Below are positions 17,268-26,491 of a DNA stretch of 45,521 nt, one piece after another. The notes beneath the pieces are model-generated. The model was not told the DNA's origin. It did not search any database and saw nothing but the letters and a program-made list of their open reading frames with translations. Position numbers and translations under genes: made by a program. Origin of the DNA: Pirellulaceae bacterium (lineage in GTDB: Bacteria; Planctomycetota; Planctomycetia; Pirellulales; Pirellulaceae); the NCBI GenBank assembly GCA_026004775.1, contig BPJU01000028.1:1-45521 (forward strand), given 5' to 3'. Each line of letters starts with the position of its first letter. Positions within the stretch are counted from its first letter, which is position 1.

Positions 17268-18269
17268 ATGGAGAGCCAGCAGCCAAGAGCCTTGTCGTGC
17301 CTCCGGACATATGGAAGTGTGAGCTTCCTGTGCGCAGCCGTCTATTTTTTGCAGGGGATCAGCGAACCGAGCGAGGGCTTGATTGCACAGCCTGTCCGAT
17401 CGTGGCTGCGCCAAGCCGGATATGGAGCGGGCCTTGTCGGCTGGTACGGTGCCGCCCTGACGTTGCCTTGGGTGGCCAAGCCCTTCTATGGAATGCTGAC
17501 CGATTTTGTGCCGCTGTTCGGGTTGCGGAGGAAAAGCTACTTGATTGCCGCACATTCTGCGGCATGTTTGGGACTGGTAGCTGCTTATGCAGCAAGCGCA
17601 TGGTGGGAGTTCCATGTTCGGCCGATCATGTTGCTGGTGCCTCTCTTGGTAGCAACCATCGGCGTCGCATTCGCCGATGTGGTCATCGACGCGGTGATGG
17701 TCGAAATTGGCCAGCGGCTGAAGCTCACCGGACGCCTCCAGAGCATCCAGTGGACGGCGATGTACACCGCCACTATCGTCACCGGGCTCCTCGGCGGACA
17801 CCTCAGCCAGCACCACCAGCAGGCCGCCGGTCTGTTGTTGGCGGCTCTTTGCGCGGCAGTCGGCCTAGCTTTGAGCATACTTTTTGTGCGCGAACCGAAA
17901 CGAGAGGAAGTGCCGGTGCAGCACCCGCTCCGCGCGCCCACACACCCCGTCAACCAGCCTGTTTCACTTGTGCGTTCCCTGCGCCCCATCCTTGTGCAGA
18001 TGGACTATGCAGCGCAAGTAGCACCGGCACGTTTGGCCGGAACCGTATTTGCCCTGCTGACGGGGCTGTCGAATCTGAGTATCGGCTTGGCAACCGGCTG
18101 GGGCGGATCTCTGTATGAAAGCTGGGCAAAACTGGAGGGCGTCGAGCCGGCTTTCCGGCAAGTGGTCGCCGTGGGTATCCTGACAACGGCCTCCTGTTGG
18201 TTGCTATTGCTGTGGTTTCCCCGCGAGTCAGCGACCTCCGCTCCCGCAGCGGCGTCGCCTCCCGTATAA
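17268..18269 (+). CDS. BT1-like MFS transporter, apparently missing TM7-TM10
   Basis: A 333-residue membrane protein of the folate-biopterin transporter (BT1) branch of the MFS, whose members normally have about 400-500 residues and 12 helices. Six N-terminal helices are clear, including QGISEPSEGLIAQPVR, VAKPFYGMLTDFVPLFGLRRK and FADVVIDAVMVE. After the central loop the sequence jumps at about residue 240 (SLRP-ILVQMDYAAQ) straight to the family's TM11 region (RLAGTVFALLTGLSNLSIG) and TM12. So only about eight helices are present and the reading frame is kept. This looks like an in-frame internal deletion; whether the product still works is doubtful. No good ribosome site precedes ATG 17268; a GTG at codon 18 is an alternative start. 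Confidence 0.75.
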   Translation: MESQQPRALSCLRTYGSVSFLCAAVYFLQGISEPSEGLIAQPVRSWLRQAGYGAGLVGWYGAALTLPWVAKPFYGMLTDFVPLFGLRRKSYLIAAHSAACLGLVAAYAASAWWEFHVRPIMLLVPLLVATIGVAFADVVIDAVMVEIGQRLKLTGRLQSIQWTAMYTATIVTGLLGGHLSQHHQQAAGLLLAALCAAVGLALSILFVREPKREEVPVQHPLRAPTHPVNQPVSLVRSLRPILVQMDYAAQVAPARLAGTVFALLTGLSNLSIGLATGWGGSLYESWAKLEGVEPAFRQVVAVGILTTASCWLLLLWFPRESATSAPAAASPPV

Positions 18270-18383
18270 GACGAACCCAAAGGGCCTACCTGGGATGACT
18301 CATGGTGGCTCAAACGTCCCCGCGCAGCCCGACATGCTGCTTTGCGTTCGTTCCTGTGCCGAAGGGATGATTCTCCCGCTGCT

Positions 18384-19781
18384 TCACAGCACATCCTTGC
18401 CCGTTAAAGCTCGTTCCACATCATCGGCGTGCTGCGCGACGCTTAATATGCTGGAGCGCAGGGCGACCGGATCGCATGACGAGCGGGGGTGGGCGTCCAG
18501 CATCACGAATTGCGGCGCGCCGCCACAGTCGGTTATCGCCAAAGCCCCAAAACAGCTGCGCGCATTGAGCTCCAAAGCCCGGCGGTAATAATCGGGCCGA
18601 GCCGGACCACAGGGACTGTAAACCCGTACCACCGGTTCGCATTCCCAAGAGCGCTCACACTGCTCGACAAACACCGTTTGGCCTCGGCCACCCCCGACAT
18701 CAAGCCGGATTTCAAAACGCTCCTTGTCCAACACGTTCAGCACAGCCGGCTGGCCAATCAGCGCTTCGCGCACCAGCGCCTCCAGCGACCGCAGTTGCAA
18801 GTAAATCGCATGCAAGGCGTGCCGCAATTCCTCCACATCCTGGGGCCGATCCGCAGGATTCTTGGCAAGACACCTATCAATCAATCCGGCAATGGATTCG
18901 GGTACGTGCGGGTTGAGCGTACGCACATCAGGCGGGTATTCTTCCAGGTGCAGGCGGGCCAGTCTGGCCAAGCGTGATGCGGCAAAGGGATAACGTCCCG
19001 TGCACAGGTAAAAATAGGTCACGCCCAGAGCATAAATATCACTTTGCCTCGTAGCCGCTTCACCTCGCCACAATTCCGGTGCCATGAAATTGGGAGTGCC
19101 CGAAAGGGAGCTGGACTTCTGACGGCGCAAGTCGTCTGCGTTCCGAGCCAACCCGAAATCCGCTAACTTGGCGATGTCCTGAGAAGTCACCAGCACATTG
19201 CTGGGCTTGATGTCGCGGTGGATCACGTTCCTTCTATGAGCCTCGCCCAGCGCCTGGGCCACATGTTCGACAAAACGTGTCGCCCGAGCCAGGTCCAGCG
19301 GACCGCGCTCGACCAACGCCTTCAACGACTGCCCCTCGATATACTCCATCTCGATAAAATGGTAGTCGCGATCAAAGCCGATATAGTGGATGGCGACGAT
19401 GTGGGGATGGACCAGTTGCGCTGCCGCCCGCGCTTCGCTCAACAAAAGTTCTAACAATTGCGGCTGGCTGCGGCAAAGCTCGGGGGCGAGAACTTTCAAA
19501 GCACACGAACGATATAAAGTCAAGTGCCGCGCAAGGTAGACCCTCCCCATTCCGCCGGCCCCCAAGAACCGCTCGACCAGGTAATGGCTGAGCTCAGTTC
19601 CGATCAGAGGATCACGACCGTCCACCGGCTGTTCGGGCGGAAGCGGAGCGCCGACGGTAGCCGCATCCAGGGTGGGAAGGTGTGAGCCGATTGTGAGGGT
19701 CTTGCCGCAGTGCGGACAGGAGCGGGCGGCCTCTTCAGTGGTCTCGATCTCCGCGTGGCAATAAGGACAATTCACCGCCAC
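18384..19781 (-). CDS. Hanks-type Ser/Thr protein kinase with N-terminal zinc ribbon
   Basis: A soluble eukaryote-like kinase of 465 residues. It opens with a zinc ribbon (C5, C8, C22, C25). The kinase domain spans about residues 65-330: glycine loop GAGGMGRVY, lysine K96 in ALKVL, HRDIKPSN (188-195), DFG (208-210) and APE (234-236), all intact. There is no transmembrane segment and no PASTA or WD40 tail. The last 130 residues form a separate domain with strands such as FEIRLDVGG and VVRVYSPCG and a helical end (SSILSVAQHADDVERALTG). I suspect a CesT/YbjN-like fold for it but cannot prove that. The phosphoesterase gene lies upstream on the same strand, 99 bases away. Targets are unknown. Confidence 0.9.
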   Translation of the reverse strand: MAVNCPYCHAEIETTEEAARSCPHCGKTLTIGSHLPTLDAATVGAPLPPEQPVDGRDPLIGTELSHYLVERFLGAGGMGRVYLARHLTLYRSCALKVLAPELCRSQPQLLELLLSEARAAAQLVHPHIVAIHYIGFDRDYHFIEMEYIEGQSLKALVERGPLDLARATRFVEHVAQALGEAHRRNVIHRDIKPSNVLVTSQDIAKLADFGLARNADDLRRQKSSSLSGTPNFMAPELWRGEAATRQSDIYALGVTYFYLCTGRYPFAASRLARLARLHLEEYPPDVRTLNPHVPESIAGLIDRCLAKNPADRPQDVEELRHALHAIYLQLRSLEALVREALIGQPAVLNVLDKERFEIRLDVGGGRGQTVFVEQCERSWECEPVVRVYSPCGPARPDYYRRALELNARSCFGALAITDCGGAPQFVMLDAHPRSSCDPVALRSSILSVAQHADDVERALTGKDVL

Positions 19782-19880
19782 GGCCCTGTCTCCCGCGCGC
19801 TTCTTGAGGGAAAAACCCAGGGGAACACGAGCCGTACTGAGCGAGACTGCGCCCCCGAATGGGGCATTTGGGCCAGCCCG

Positions 19881-20426
19881 CTACGTACCACGCGGCGCGC
19901 CAGCGGATCGCCCCTGTGCCACCGTGGCCGTGTCCAGCGACCACAAGTCGACCACGGTGGGCTGCCGCTCCTGGGTTTCGAACAATACGACCGTTGGCCG
20001 GCCAAACGTCCAGCCACTGGCTTCCCCCGGATTGATCCACAACCGACCAGCCGCATCTACTTGCAGGCGAGGCTTATGCGTATGGCCCACCACGCATACG
20101 TCACAGCCGTCGATCATGCCGCGTAACTGCCGTTCCATGTGAGCCAGCACGAAGCGCGTGCCGTCGGCAGCTCGCCAGCCAAACGGTGGTTCGGCCAACA
20201 CGTCGCCACGGCGCAGGCCAGCTAACAAGCCCACTTTGTTCCCTTCGTTGTCGCCAAAACAACCTATCAGCGGGCACCGCAGCCGCCTTAGGGGAGGTAA
20301 TGCGAATGTCGACACCAAGTCGCCTGCAAACAGTACCGCTTCGCAATCCCACTCATTAAATAACGCGACGGCACGGCGAAGGTTTTCCAGGTGGTCGTGG
20401 CTGTCGGCAAATATCCCGATGCGCAT
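19881..20426 (-). CDS. YfcE/MJ0936-type metallophosphoesterase
   Basis: A 181-residue calcineurin-like phosphoesterase of the YfcE/MJ0936 family, which cleaves phosphodiesters with two metal ions. The metal ligands are all visible: D8 and H10 in FADSHDH, D36 in FAGDLV, N60 in GDNEGN, a histidine in VLAHME and the GHTH motif. The end (SAGAPRGT) is a short extra tail. It stands alone as a domain with no signal peptide, so it is cytoplasmic. The physiological substrate is unknown. It lies between a small lipoprotein gene and the kinase gene on the same strand. Confidence 0.9.
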   Translation of the reverse strand: MRIGIFADSHDHLENLRRAVALFNEWDCEAVLFAGDLVSTFALPPLRRLRCPLIGCFGDNEGNKVGLLAGLRRGDVLAEPPFGWRAADGTRFVLAHMERQLRGMIDGCDVCVVGHTHKPRLQVDAAGRLWINPGEASGWTFGRPTVVLFETQERQPTVVDLWSLDTATVAQGRSAGAPRGT

Positions 20427-20534
20427 GGCCAGCGCCGCTTGTGTTCATTTCGCCTACCCGCATGCGGCAGACGCTCCCCGAGCCCTGCCCCTACAGGCCA
20501 GCTGTCGGTACACCAAAAGTCGAACCGCGCGTAT

Positions 20535-20753
20535 CTATTTTTGACCGCTGGGCGGCTGGCTACCCGGAATAACCCCCGCAGGCATTTTCACACCGGGTGG
20601 AAGGTACTTGGCGCTTTCCTCCACACCTTTTTTTACCACCTCGGGGTCGGCGGGCTTCAATTTATCTTCACTCACCGGACCCAGTTCTTTCACACCGCAA
20701 CCGGCCAGCAACAGAACGATAACAGACGCCACAACACAAATTGTACGAACCAT
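20535..20753 (-). CDS. Small predicted lipoprotein
   Basis: A protein of 72 residues with a short basic start, a hydrophobic core and a lipobox (LLLAGC), so it should be lipidated at the cysteine near position 19. The mature part is short, charged and proline-rich (PPGVKMPAGVIPGSQPPSG). AAGGAGA lies before the start; GTG at 20756 directly before the ATG could be used instead. I do not recognise a family. It follows the second TPR gene on the same strand. Confidence 0.7.
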   Translation of the reverse strand: MVRTICVVASVIVLLLAGCGVKELGPVSEDKLKPADPEVVKKGVEESAKYLPPGVKMPAGVIPGSQPPSGQK

Positions 20754-20825
20754 CACAACGTCTCCTTGATTCTGCGTGATGTGGACCGACCTGACTAGTC
20801 TACAACATTGTCACCCTTAAGAAAA

Positions 20826-22235
20826 TTAGGGAGCCCGTTCTGTTGGCAACGGTAAGCCGCTCGGCCCCCTATCGGTTTCTCGAGCACCGTTCGGCTCTTG
20901 GTTCGTTGTTTGGCTAAGCGGGCGGTCTTGCGCCGTGCTGGGAGTGGCGGCGGGCAGTTTCATCGCCAGTTGCAGCCACGAAGCCGCCTCGCGCGGCCGC
21001 CCCAAGTCGCGATAGAACTCGGCCATCCGTAATAGGGAGCGGCGGTCGTTGAGGTCGGCCAGCGCCGCGCGCAACGGAGCATGTACCGAGTTATCCATTT
21101 GGGCCTCGATCTGTTTCGCTTCGCGCCTGACACGCTCCGCTTCCTCAGCACGCCCCAGTCTCGCCAGGCAGTTAGCCTTCCTCACGCGCATCCGCCAGTC
21201 GACCGGGCCCGGCCAGACTGGCAAGGCCTGATCGTAGGCGGCCACGGCAGCCTGGTAATCGCCGCGCACTTCTTCCTCGATCACGCCTCGCCATCGCCAG
21301 TATTCGAAACTACGATCCTCGTCGGGCCAGCGAAGGAAGTACGCTTCGGCTTCCGCAAACTTTCCAAGGTCAATCAGAACTTCTATCATCGTTGCCAGAA
21401 AAAATGGGTGGGACTTTTCCGTATCCAGGAGTTGCTTCTCGCCAGCCTGAAGTACTTCCAGAGCCACCTGTGGCATACCTTCGCGTGTCAGCCATCGGGC
21501 TAAAGCGGCATATCCGAGAGCCCGATCCGGCTCAGCGTCGCGAAACAACTGGAACCGCCGACGCTCCACATCAACCGTGGGGATCTCGTTTTCTCCGAGA
21601 AGCCCCATGCGGAAGTCCAGCGCCGCGCAACCCGAGAGTGGAAAAAACTGACTCATATACCACTCCCGTAACCGCATCGCCCGGTCCGCCTCGGGAGTAA
21701 GCTCCAACACCTGCCACACCACAGGCTCGGCCAAGTTCGATCGGCCGGTAAGATCGTACAGTTTCCAGAGCCAGTAGCGCGGCTCGACGGCAAACCGGTC
21801 CAGCTCCGCCGCATGACGCAATTTTTCTTCGGCACGCGAGGGTTGATGGAGCATAAAAAGCTGAATCCAACCTTCTTTCGTACGGGCTTCGGCTGCATAG
21901 GTGGATTGGTCGGGAATCTGTTGCAGGGTGTCCAGTGCCCGAACAGCGGCTTCCTGCTGCGGTATCGACTCGTCGCGTATGTAACTATCCGCCAACAGCA
22001 GCAAGGCCGATGGTTGGCGCGGATGGAGCCACAAGTAGCGCCAAAGTTCCCAACGGGCCTCCGACCAGCGCTGCCGCTGCAAAAGCCGATGGGCGTTCGA
22101 CAGCCCCCGATTGCACCACCAGCCGATAATTCCGAGCGCCAAGGATGTACCAACCACTAGTCCTGCGGCCACCGTGCGCCACGGCCACTTGGATAGCCCC
22201 GTCCAGGAGTTTTTCAAGGAGCGAACACCGGCCAC
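20826..22235 (-). CDS. Membrane-anchored TPR-like protein
   Basis: About 469 residues. One N-terminal membrane helix (TVAAGLVVGTSLALGIIGWW) is followed by a helical solenoid of degenerate TPR units, for example LLQRQRWSEARWELWRYLWL, AEEKLRHAAELDRFAVEPRY and DYQAAVAAYDQALPVWPG. The tail of about 45 residues is disordered and rich in T, Q, P and R. TPR domains bind other proteins. The gene directly follows a CRTAC1-like FG-GAP/ASPIC gene with a short overlap, an arrangement mirrored at 26492-29730. I chose GTG at 22235, which has GAGGGA before it; GTG at 22265 gives ten more residues and a longer overlap. Function unknown. Confidence 0.72.
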   Translation of the reverse strand: MAGVRSLKNSWTGLSKWPWRTVAAGLVVGTSLALGIIGWWCNRGLSNAHRLLQRQRWSEARWELWRYLWLHPRQPSALLLLADSYIRDESIPQQEAAVRALDTLQQIPDQSTYAAEARTKEGWIQLFMLHQPSRAEEKLRHAAELDRFAVEPRYWLWKLYDLTGRSNLAEPVVWQVLELTPEADRAMRLREWYMSQFFPLSGCAALDFRMGLLGENEIPTVDVERRRFQLFRDAEPDRALGYAALARWLTREGMPQVALEVLQAGEKQLLDTEKSHPFFLATMIEVLIDLGKFAEAEAYFLRWPDEDRSFEYWRWRGVIEEEVRGDYQAAVAAYDQALPVWPGPVDWRMRVRKANCLARLGRAEEAERVRREAKQIEAQMDNSVHAPLRAALADLNDRRSLLRMAEFYRDLGRPREAASWLQLAMKLPAATPSTAQDRPLSQTTNQEPNGARETDRGPSGLPLPTERAP

Positions 22236-24047
22236 GGCTGGATCCCTCGCCCCGGGAAACAACACACGTACCTGTCGACCGGCACTTCCCTAAAATGCTC
22301 GACCCGCCCGTCCGGCCAATAGACCGTCAATTGTACCGGCTGATCCTCCGGCAGTCGAATCAGCAGCCGAGATTCATTCCACGAAAGATAACTTCCCCCG
22401 GCCACATACGGCACCACCCATTTTTTCCCTTCTTGCACCACCTCGATTCGCGCTCCGACCGGCGGGCTGCGGCTCCACTGCCGCAAGGACACACCCAAAA
22501 AATGCCCCCGACTTGTGTCTTGTCGCAAAAGCGCCAACCGGCGGTGTAGATGCGAAACCGCTATATCTAGATCGCCATCTTGATCGAAATCAGCCGCTGC
22601 GACACCTCGTCCCAATAAGCGCTCCTGAAAATAGTCCCCCGCCCAGGCCGACACGTCATCAAATCGCCCCGAGCCGTCGTTAAGCAATAACTGGGGCGTC
22701 ATTTCACACGGATCATAGTAGGGCCCCAACACGTGCCCGTTAGCTACGAAAATATCCAAAGCACCGTCGCTGTTAAAATCCAGCGCCACCGTGCCGAATC
22801 CCAGATAATCATAACTGGTCGCAGCGATGCGCGTGCGCCGGCTGTCATCCTTGAATAACAAGCCGCCCAGATTGGTGTACAGGGTATTTTTTTGCTGATA
22901 AAAATGAGAAAGAAAAAGATCCGGCAATCCGTCCCAATTGAAATCCCCCACGGCTATCCCCATCGTCGCCTCGTTCAGTCCGGTATCGCTGACCGCGCAA
23001 CCCGCCGCTGACGCCACTTCCCAATACATCACGTCCGGCGACCGATCCACGACGAATGCCGGTCGGCTGCGCGTGAACAGGAAATTCGGAGTCATATCGT
23101 TGCCGACGTAAAGTTCCGGCCGGCCATCGTTGTCCATATCGACAGCCGCAACGGCCAGTCCCTTACCATTCGGGCCGACCAGGCCAAGACGCTCCGATTG
23201 TTCCTCAAAACGGCCGTCCCCAAGGTTTATGAAAACACGATCCGGTTGCCCCTGATACTCCCCGGGCCCGCAATACCCAGGTCTGCCTCGAAACTGGCAA
23301 ATCTGAAGATTGTCGAACGTCACGTCCAAATAGTTCACCACATACAGGTCCAACCACCCGTCGTCATTGAGGTCCACCCACGCGACGCTGGTACCCCAAA
23401 AAGGATTGTCCATCTGAGCGAGACTCGTTACATTATCGAACGTACCATCACCGTTGTTGCGAAGCAAAACCACCGCCCCGTAGTTCGTTACGAAAAGATC
23501 AGGAAACCCATCGCCATCAAAATCGCCTACGGCACAGCCTTGCCCAAAACCGCGGTCACCCGCCTCGCCGGCCTGCGTCGGTGACATCCTGGAACCGATA
23601 CCGCCCATCGGATGGCATCCCTCGAAACAATCGGTTGCGATGATCGCCCGCTTCCCCTTCCGGGGGGCGCAGTTGGCAACCGTTACACGCGTATAAGTCC
23701 AGCACCCCGTCGGCATCGTAATCCAACCAGGCCACGCCTCCGCCCATCACTTCCGGGAGGAAGAATCGGTCCTTCACCTCATCGTTGTAATAGGTGAATT
23801 GGATTCCCAGCTCCGCAGCACAATCAACGAAGCCGGCGGCTATATCCTTCACTTTTTTGGGAAGTGACACAGCTTCCGAAGAAAAAACAGCGGCAGACTG
23901 AGCGAGTCTGCCGCTGTTTTGAGCCAATCTCTCAGTCGGCGTGCCGTCACCTGACGGACGGCATGTACAAGCAGGCACCAGCAACGCCGCTATCAGATAC
24001 GGCAGCCGCCTGCCCTGCCGACTCAGCTTGCCGACACGACCACCCAT
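22214..24047 (-). pseudogene. FG-GAP/ASPIC (CRTAC1-like) lipoprotein gene interrupted by a +1 frameshift
   Basis: Two ORFs in different frames together make one CRTAC1-like protein. The first part (from ATG 24047) has a lipobox (LLVPAC) and the first repeats (DYDADGVLDLYACNG). It runs out of frame near 23572 just after FQDVTDAG and stops about 12 bases later. The rest continues in the +1 frame from GEAGDRGFGQGCAVGDF, with repeats DFDGDGFPDLFV, DLNDDGWLDLYV, DFNWDGLPDLF, DFNSDGALDIFV and DFDQDGDLDIAV, and ends in an ASPIC/UnbV domain (VGARIEVV, GSYLSWNES). Removing one G of the GG at 23572-23573 gives a single 610-residue product with FQDVTDAAGEAGDRGFG, the expected family sequence. The cause may be a sequencing error, a recent mutation or programmed shifting. 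The start overlaps the stop of the pseudopilin gene (TAATG). Confidence 0.85.
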
Positions 24048-25087
24048 TAAGGAATACCGGCGTTCGGTTCGCCTCCGTTACGCGTGCCCAGCGCCCACCA
24101 GGCGGTCGTGGTGATTTGTTGGGAGATGAATTGCACGCTGCCATCGGCCATGCCGACGTTTACACCGCCCTTGTGCCGGCTGGAGGCATGCATCAGGTTC
24201 GAGCCTCCCCAGTCGTCCGTATACGAATGGCAGGCCTTTTCGTTGGGCAGCATGGTATGGTTATACACCGCGCCGACGCCCATGAACGACGGCCCCCAGG
24301 ATCGCCCTCGCATCTCCGGGCGGCCACTCAGGCCCGTCTGTGCCAAACAGTTCAAGCGGGTCTCCGCCGTGTTATTGCCGCCCGCCCAACTATGTACTTG
24401 GTGGTTGGCATCACGCGGGTTAGCCCTCAGCCGCGGCGAATCCAGAATAAACTCTGAGTACGCCGCAGTATTGGCTGAACCGTCCGTTATGCTATGAAAT
24501 CCCACTGCTGAGTCATTGCGCACCCAGTGATTGTTGCGTGCGTGGAAATAGGCCGCGATCCCGTTGTGCAACCCATTCTGCGCCATTTGCGCATTTCCGA
24601 CATGCGCTAAATGCGATGTACCGTGGTTGGCAGCGTACGTGAAATTGGCCACCCCCGAGAACAACTCGATGTCCTGAGACGGGCAATTGAAGACCGGCAA
24701 TCGAGGACTCTGCGAAATCCTGTTGGCATTCTGGTTCCACCACCCTCCCGAATCAAACGGATCGCCGAAAAAGTTCACCCGGTCATACAAGGTCTGTTGT
24801 TCGATGAAGGGCAACAAAGCTACCTTGTCCGAAAACGCCCCACGACCGTCATCCCACACGCTCCACGAGATCGCAATCGGGAACCGTTTATGTACATCGT
24901 GATAGTTGTGGTATGCCAGAACGATCTGCTTGAGATTGTTGCTGCACTGCATGCGCCGAGCCGCCTCACGCGCCGCCTGAACCGCCGGCAACAATAACGC
25001 CACCAATATCCCAATGATTGCGATCACCACCAACAATTCAACCAGCGTAAACCCTTCCTTGCGCCAACATCGCTGTCTTTTAGCCAT
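24047..25087 (-). CDS. DUF1559 type II/IV pseudopilin-like protein (H-x9-DG family)
   Basis: A 346-residue member of the large planctomycete DUF1559 family. The N-terminus is a class III signal: basic start, then G12 before [20 protein letters not shown] with glutamate E17 at +5, cut and methylated by prepilin peptidase. The C-terminal H-x9-DG motif is present ([12 protein letters not shown]). These proteins are thought to be exported through a type II-secretion/pilus-like machine, but their role is unknown; planctomycete genomes carry many copies. ATG at 25087 has GGGAGG before it; upstream in-frame codons are not protein-like. The stop overlaps the start of the FG-GAP gene. A strong-looking promoter lies about 125 bases upstream. 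Confidence 0.92.
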   Translation of the reverse strand: MAKRQRCWRKEGFTLVELLVVIAIIGILVALLLPAVQAAREAARRMQCSNNLKQIVLAYHNYHDVHKRFPIAISWSVWDDGRGAFSDKVALLPFIEQQTLYDRVNFFGDPFDSGGWWNQNANRISQSPRLPVFNCPSQDIELFSGVANFTYAANHGTSHLAHVGNAQMAQNGLHNGIAAYFHARNNHWVRNDSAVGFHSITDGSANTAAYSEFILDSPRLRANPRDANHQVHSWAGGNNTAETRLNCLAQTGLSGRPEMRGRSWGPSFMGVGAVYNHTMLPNEKACHSYTDDWGGSNLMHASSRHKGGVNVGMADGSVQFISQQITTTAWWALGTRNGGEPNAGIP

Positions 25088-25454
25088 AACCGCCTCCCGT
25101 AAAAAATGACACAAAGAAGACCACTTACCGCTACCGGAAAACCGGAAACGTCGCTTCTCCTCTACATCATCGCGTACCCCCCCTTTCGCACCCCAATACA
25201 AATGAGCAATCAGCTTATTTTTTAATCCTTTCTCAGAGCTCTGTCAACAAATTTGATACAAAAAATTTCGCCACAAACCAAAGAGCCGCGTGAATTACCC
25301 CTCGCATGCCCTGAATGGTGTAAGACCATTTAACCAATCGATGTGTATTCTACTCTACCTGTGACCGAGTGCCGATCGGACACGCTTTACCCAGATGTTG
25401 CCCAACCTCCTGTAGTGAGGCGCCGATAGCCGATCCACCCCAAGATGCGAGAAG
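25088..25454. other. AT-rich promoter region between EF-hand gene and pseudopilin gene
   Basis: A 367-base gap, clearly AT-richer than its surroundings between about 25200 and 25350. It holds the candidate promoter at 25219-25247. I see no gene; the ORFs crossing it are shadows. The pseudopilin probably starts its own transcript here. Confidence 0.5.
25219..25247 (-). promoter_or_regulatory. Candidate sigma70-type promoter for the DUF1559 gene
   Basis: On the minus strand a consensus -35 TTGACA (25242-25247) is followed after exactly 17 bases by TAAAAA (25219-25224), in an AT-rich stretch. A transcript would start near 25212 and have a leader of about 125 bases before ATG 25087. The -35 is perfect and the -10 partial. 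Confidence 0.5.
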
Positions 25455-26411
25455 CTACGGCATTGTGGACGGAGACTGTTGCTGAGGTGCCGGCGACATC
25501 GGTTGGCTGTCTTGCTTCTCCTGTTCGGGCCGCTGCGGCCGGCCACCCTCCGGCGGAGTCGCCCGGTCGGCGGCACCGCCGAAAGCCTCCAGCATTTCCT
25601 GCGCGTCCACGTATCGATCGGAATTCTTATCGGCGTTCTCGAGCGATGCCCCGAAAATACCGATGGCCTCGCGTAGCTCGTCGGCATTCAGTTTTCCATC
25701 ACCATCCTTGTCGAACGTCTCCATACCGCGCGCTACCATCATTTCGGGGCTTACCGGGCCGCGTCCCCTGCCTGGAGCGCCACCTGCGGGCGGGCCGAAA
25801 CTCGGCGGTCCTCCCGGCCCACCAAACCCGCCCCCGCGACGACCGCCACGTCCAGGTCCCCCACCGCGGCCACCGTCGCCCGGGGCGCCGGACAACGGCC
25901 GACTGCCGGCAGGCTCCCCTTTGAGCTCCAGTCGGACGTGATTGGCGCTGGGGTCTCGCGTCACATTGATCACCAGCGGCGTGGTTTCAAACCGTTCGTA
26001 TACTTCGGGAGTCAAAAGTGGAGGCGGTCCGGCCGGCGGCTGTTCGCCATAAGCGGCCACGGTCACCTTATGCTCACCGGCGTAGGCCCCTTTTATCCAG
26101 GTACCTGCGTTGTCGAATTCAAGATAAAAGTTCCCCTGCTCGTCGGTAAACCCGACCGAACCACGCAGCCCCTCTTTCGTCGGCTTGGTCATGACGCGGG
26201 CATTCGCCAACGGCTGCCCATTGAAAAATACCGTGCCGGTCACCGGCACGAGCGGCGGACGAGTAAGCCGCTGGATCAAAGCCATTCCATCCAAAAAGCC
26301 AAAAAACACCACGGCTCCCCCAGCCAGCAACAACGCCGGCACCACCACCCACAACACCCGCGACAACCGAAAACTAGACTGCCCACCAGCAGTGTCCAAA
26401 GATTCCGACAT
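25455..26411 (-). CDS. Membrane protein with carboxypeptidase-regulatory-like domain and EF-hand pair
   Basis: A 318-residue protein with one membrane helix (about residues 18-40). Next comes a beta-sandwich like the carboxypeptidase regulatory/transthyretin-like domain (VTGTVFFNGQPLANARV ... GEHKVTV). A Gly/Arg/Pro linker (about 175-220) leads to two EF-hands. The first loop is canonical (DKDGDGKLNADE, 234-245); the second (DKNSDRYVDAQE, 261-272) has R in place of the usual glycine at position 6. The tail is Q/P/S-rich. It should bind calcium, and on topology the large part faces outward. It sits between the two FG-GAP/TPR gene pairs, whose FG-GAP repeats are also calcium-binding, so a shared calcium-dependent surface role is possible but unproven. 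Confidence 0.82.
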   Translation of the reverse strand: MSESLDTAGGQSSFRLSRVLWVVVPALLLAGGAVVFFGFLDGMALIQRLTRPPLVPVTGTVFFNGQPLANARVMTKPTKEGLRGSVGFTDEQGNFYLEFDNAGTWIKGAYAGEHKVTVAAYGEQPPAGPPPLLTPEVYERFETTPLVINVTRDPSANHVRLELKGEPAGSRPLSGAPGDGGRGGGPGRGGRRGGGFGGPGGPPSFGPPAGGAPGRGRGPVSPEMMVARGMETFDKDGDGKLNADELREAIGIFGASLENADKNSDRYVDAQEMLEAFGGAADRATPPEGGRPQRPEQEKQDSQPMSPAPQQQSPSTMP

Positions 26412-26491
26412 AGCGACTCTCTCTTATGACTTGGCTGCTAGTCAACCTCTCCCACACGACGCAGTTTACCGTACACAACAGCGTCGTGAAA

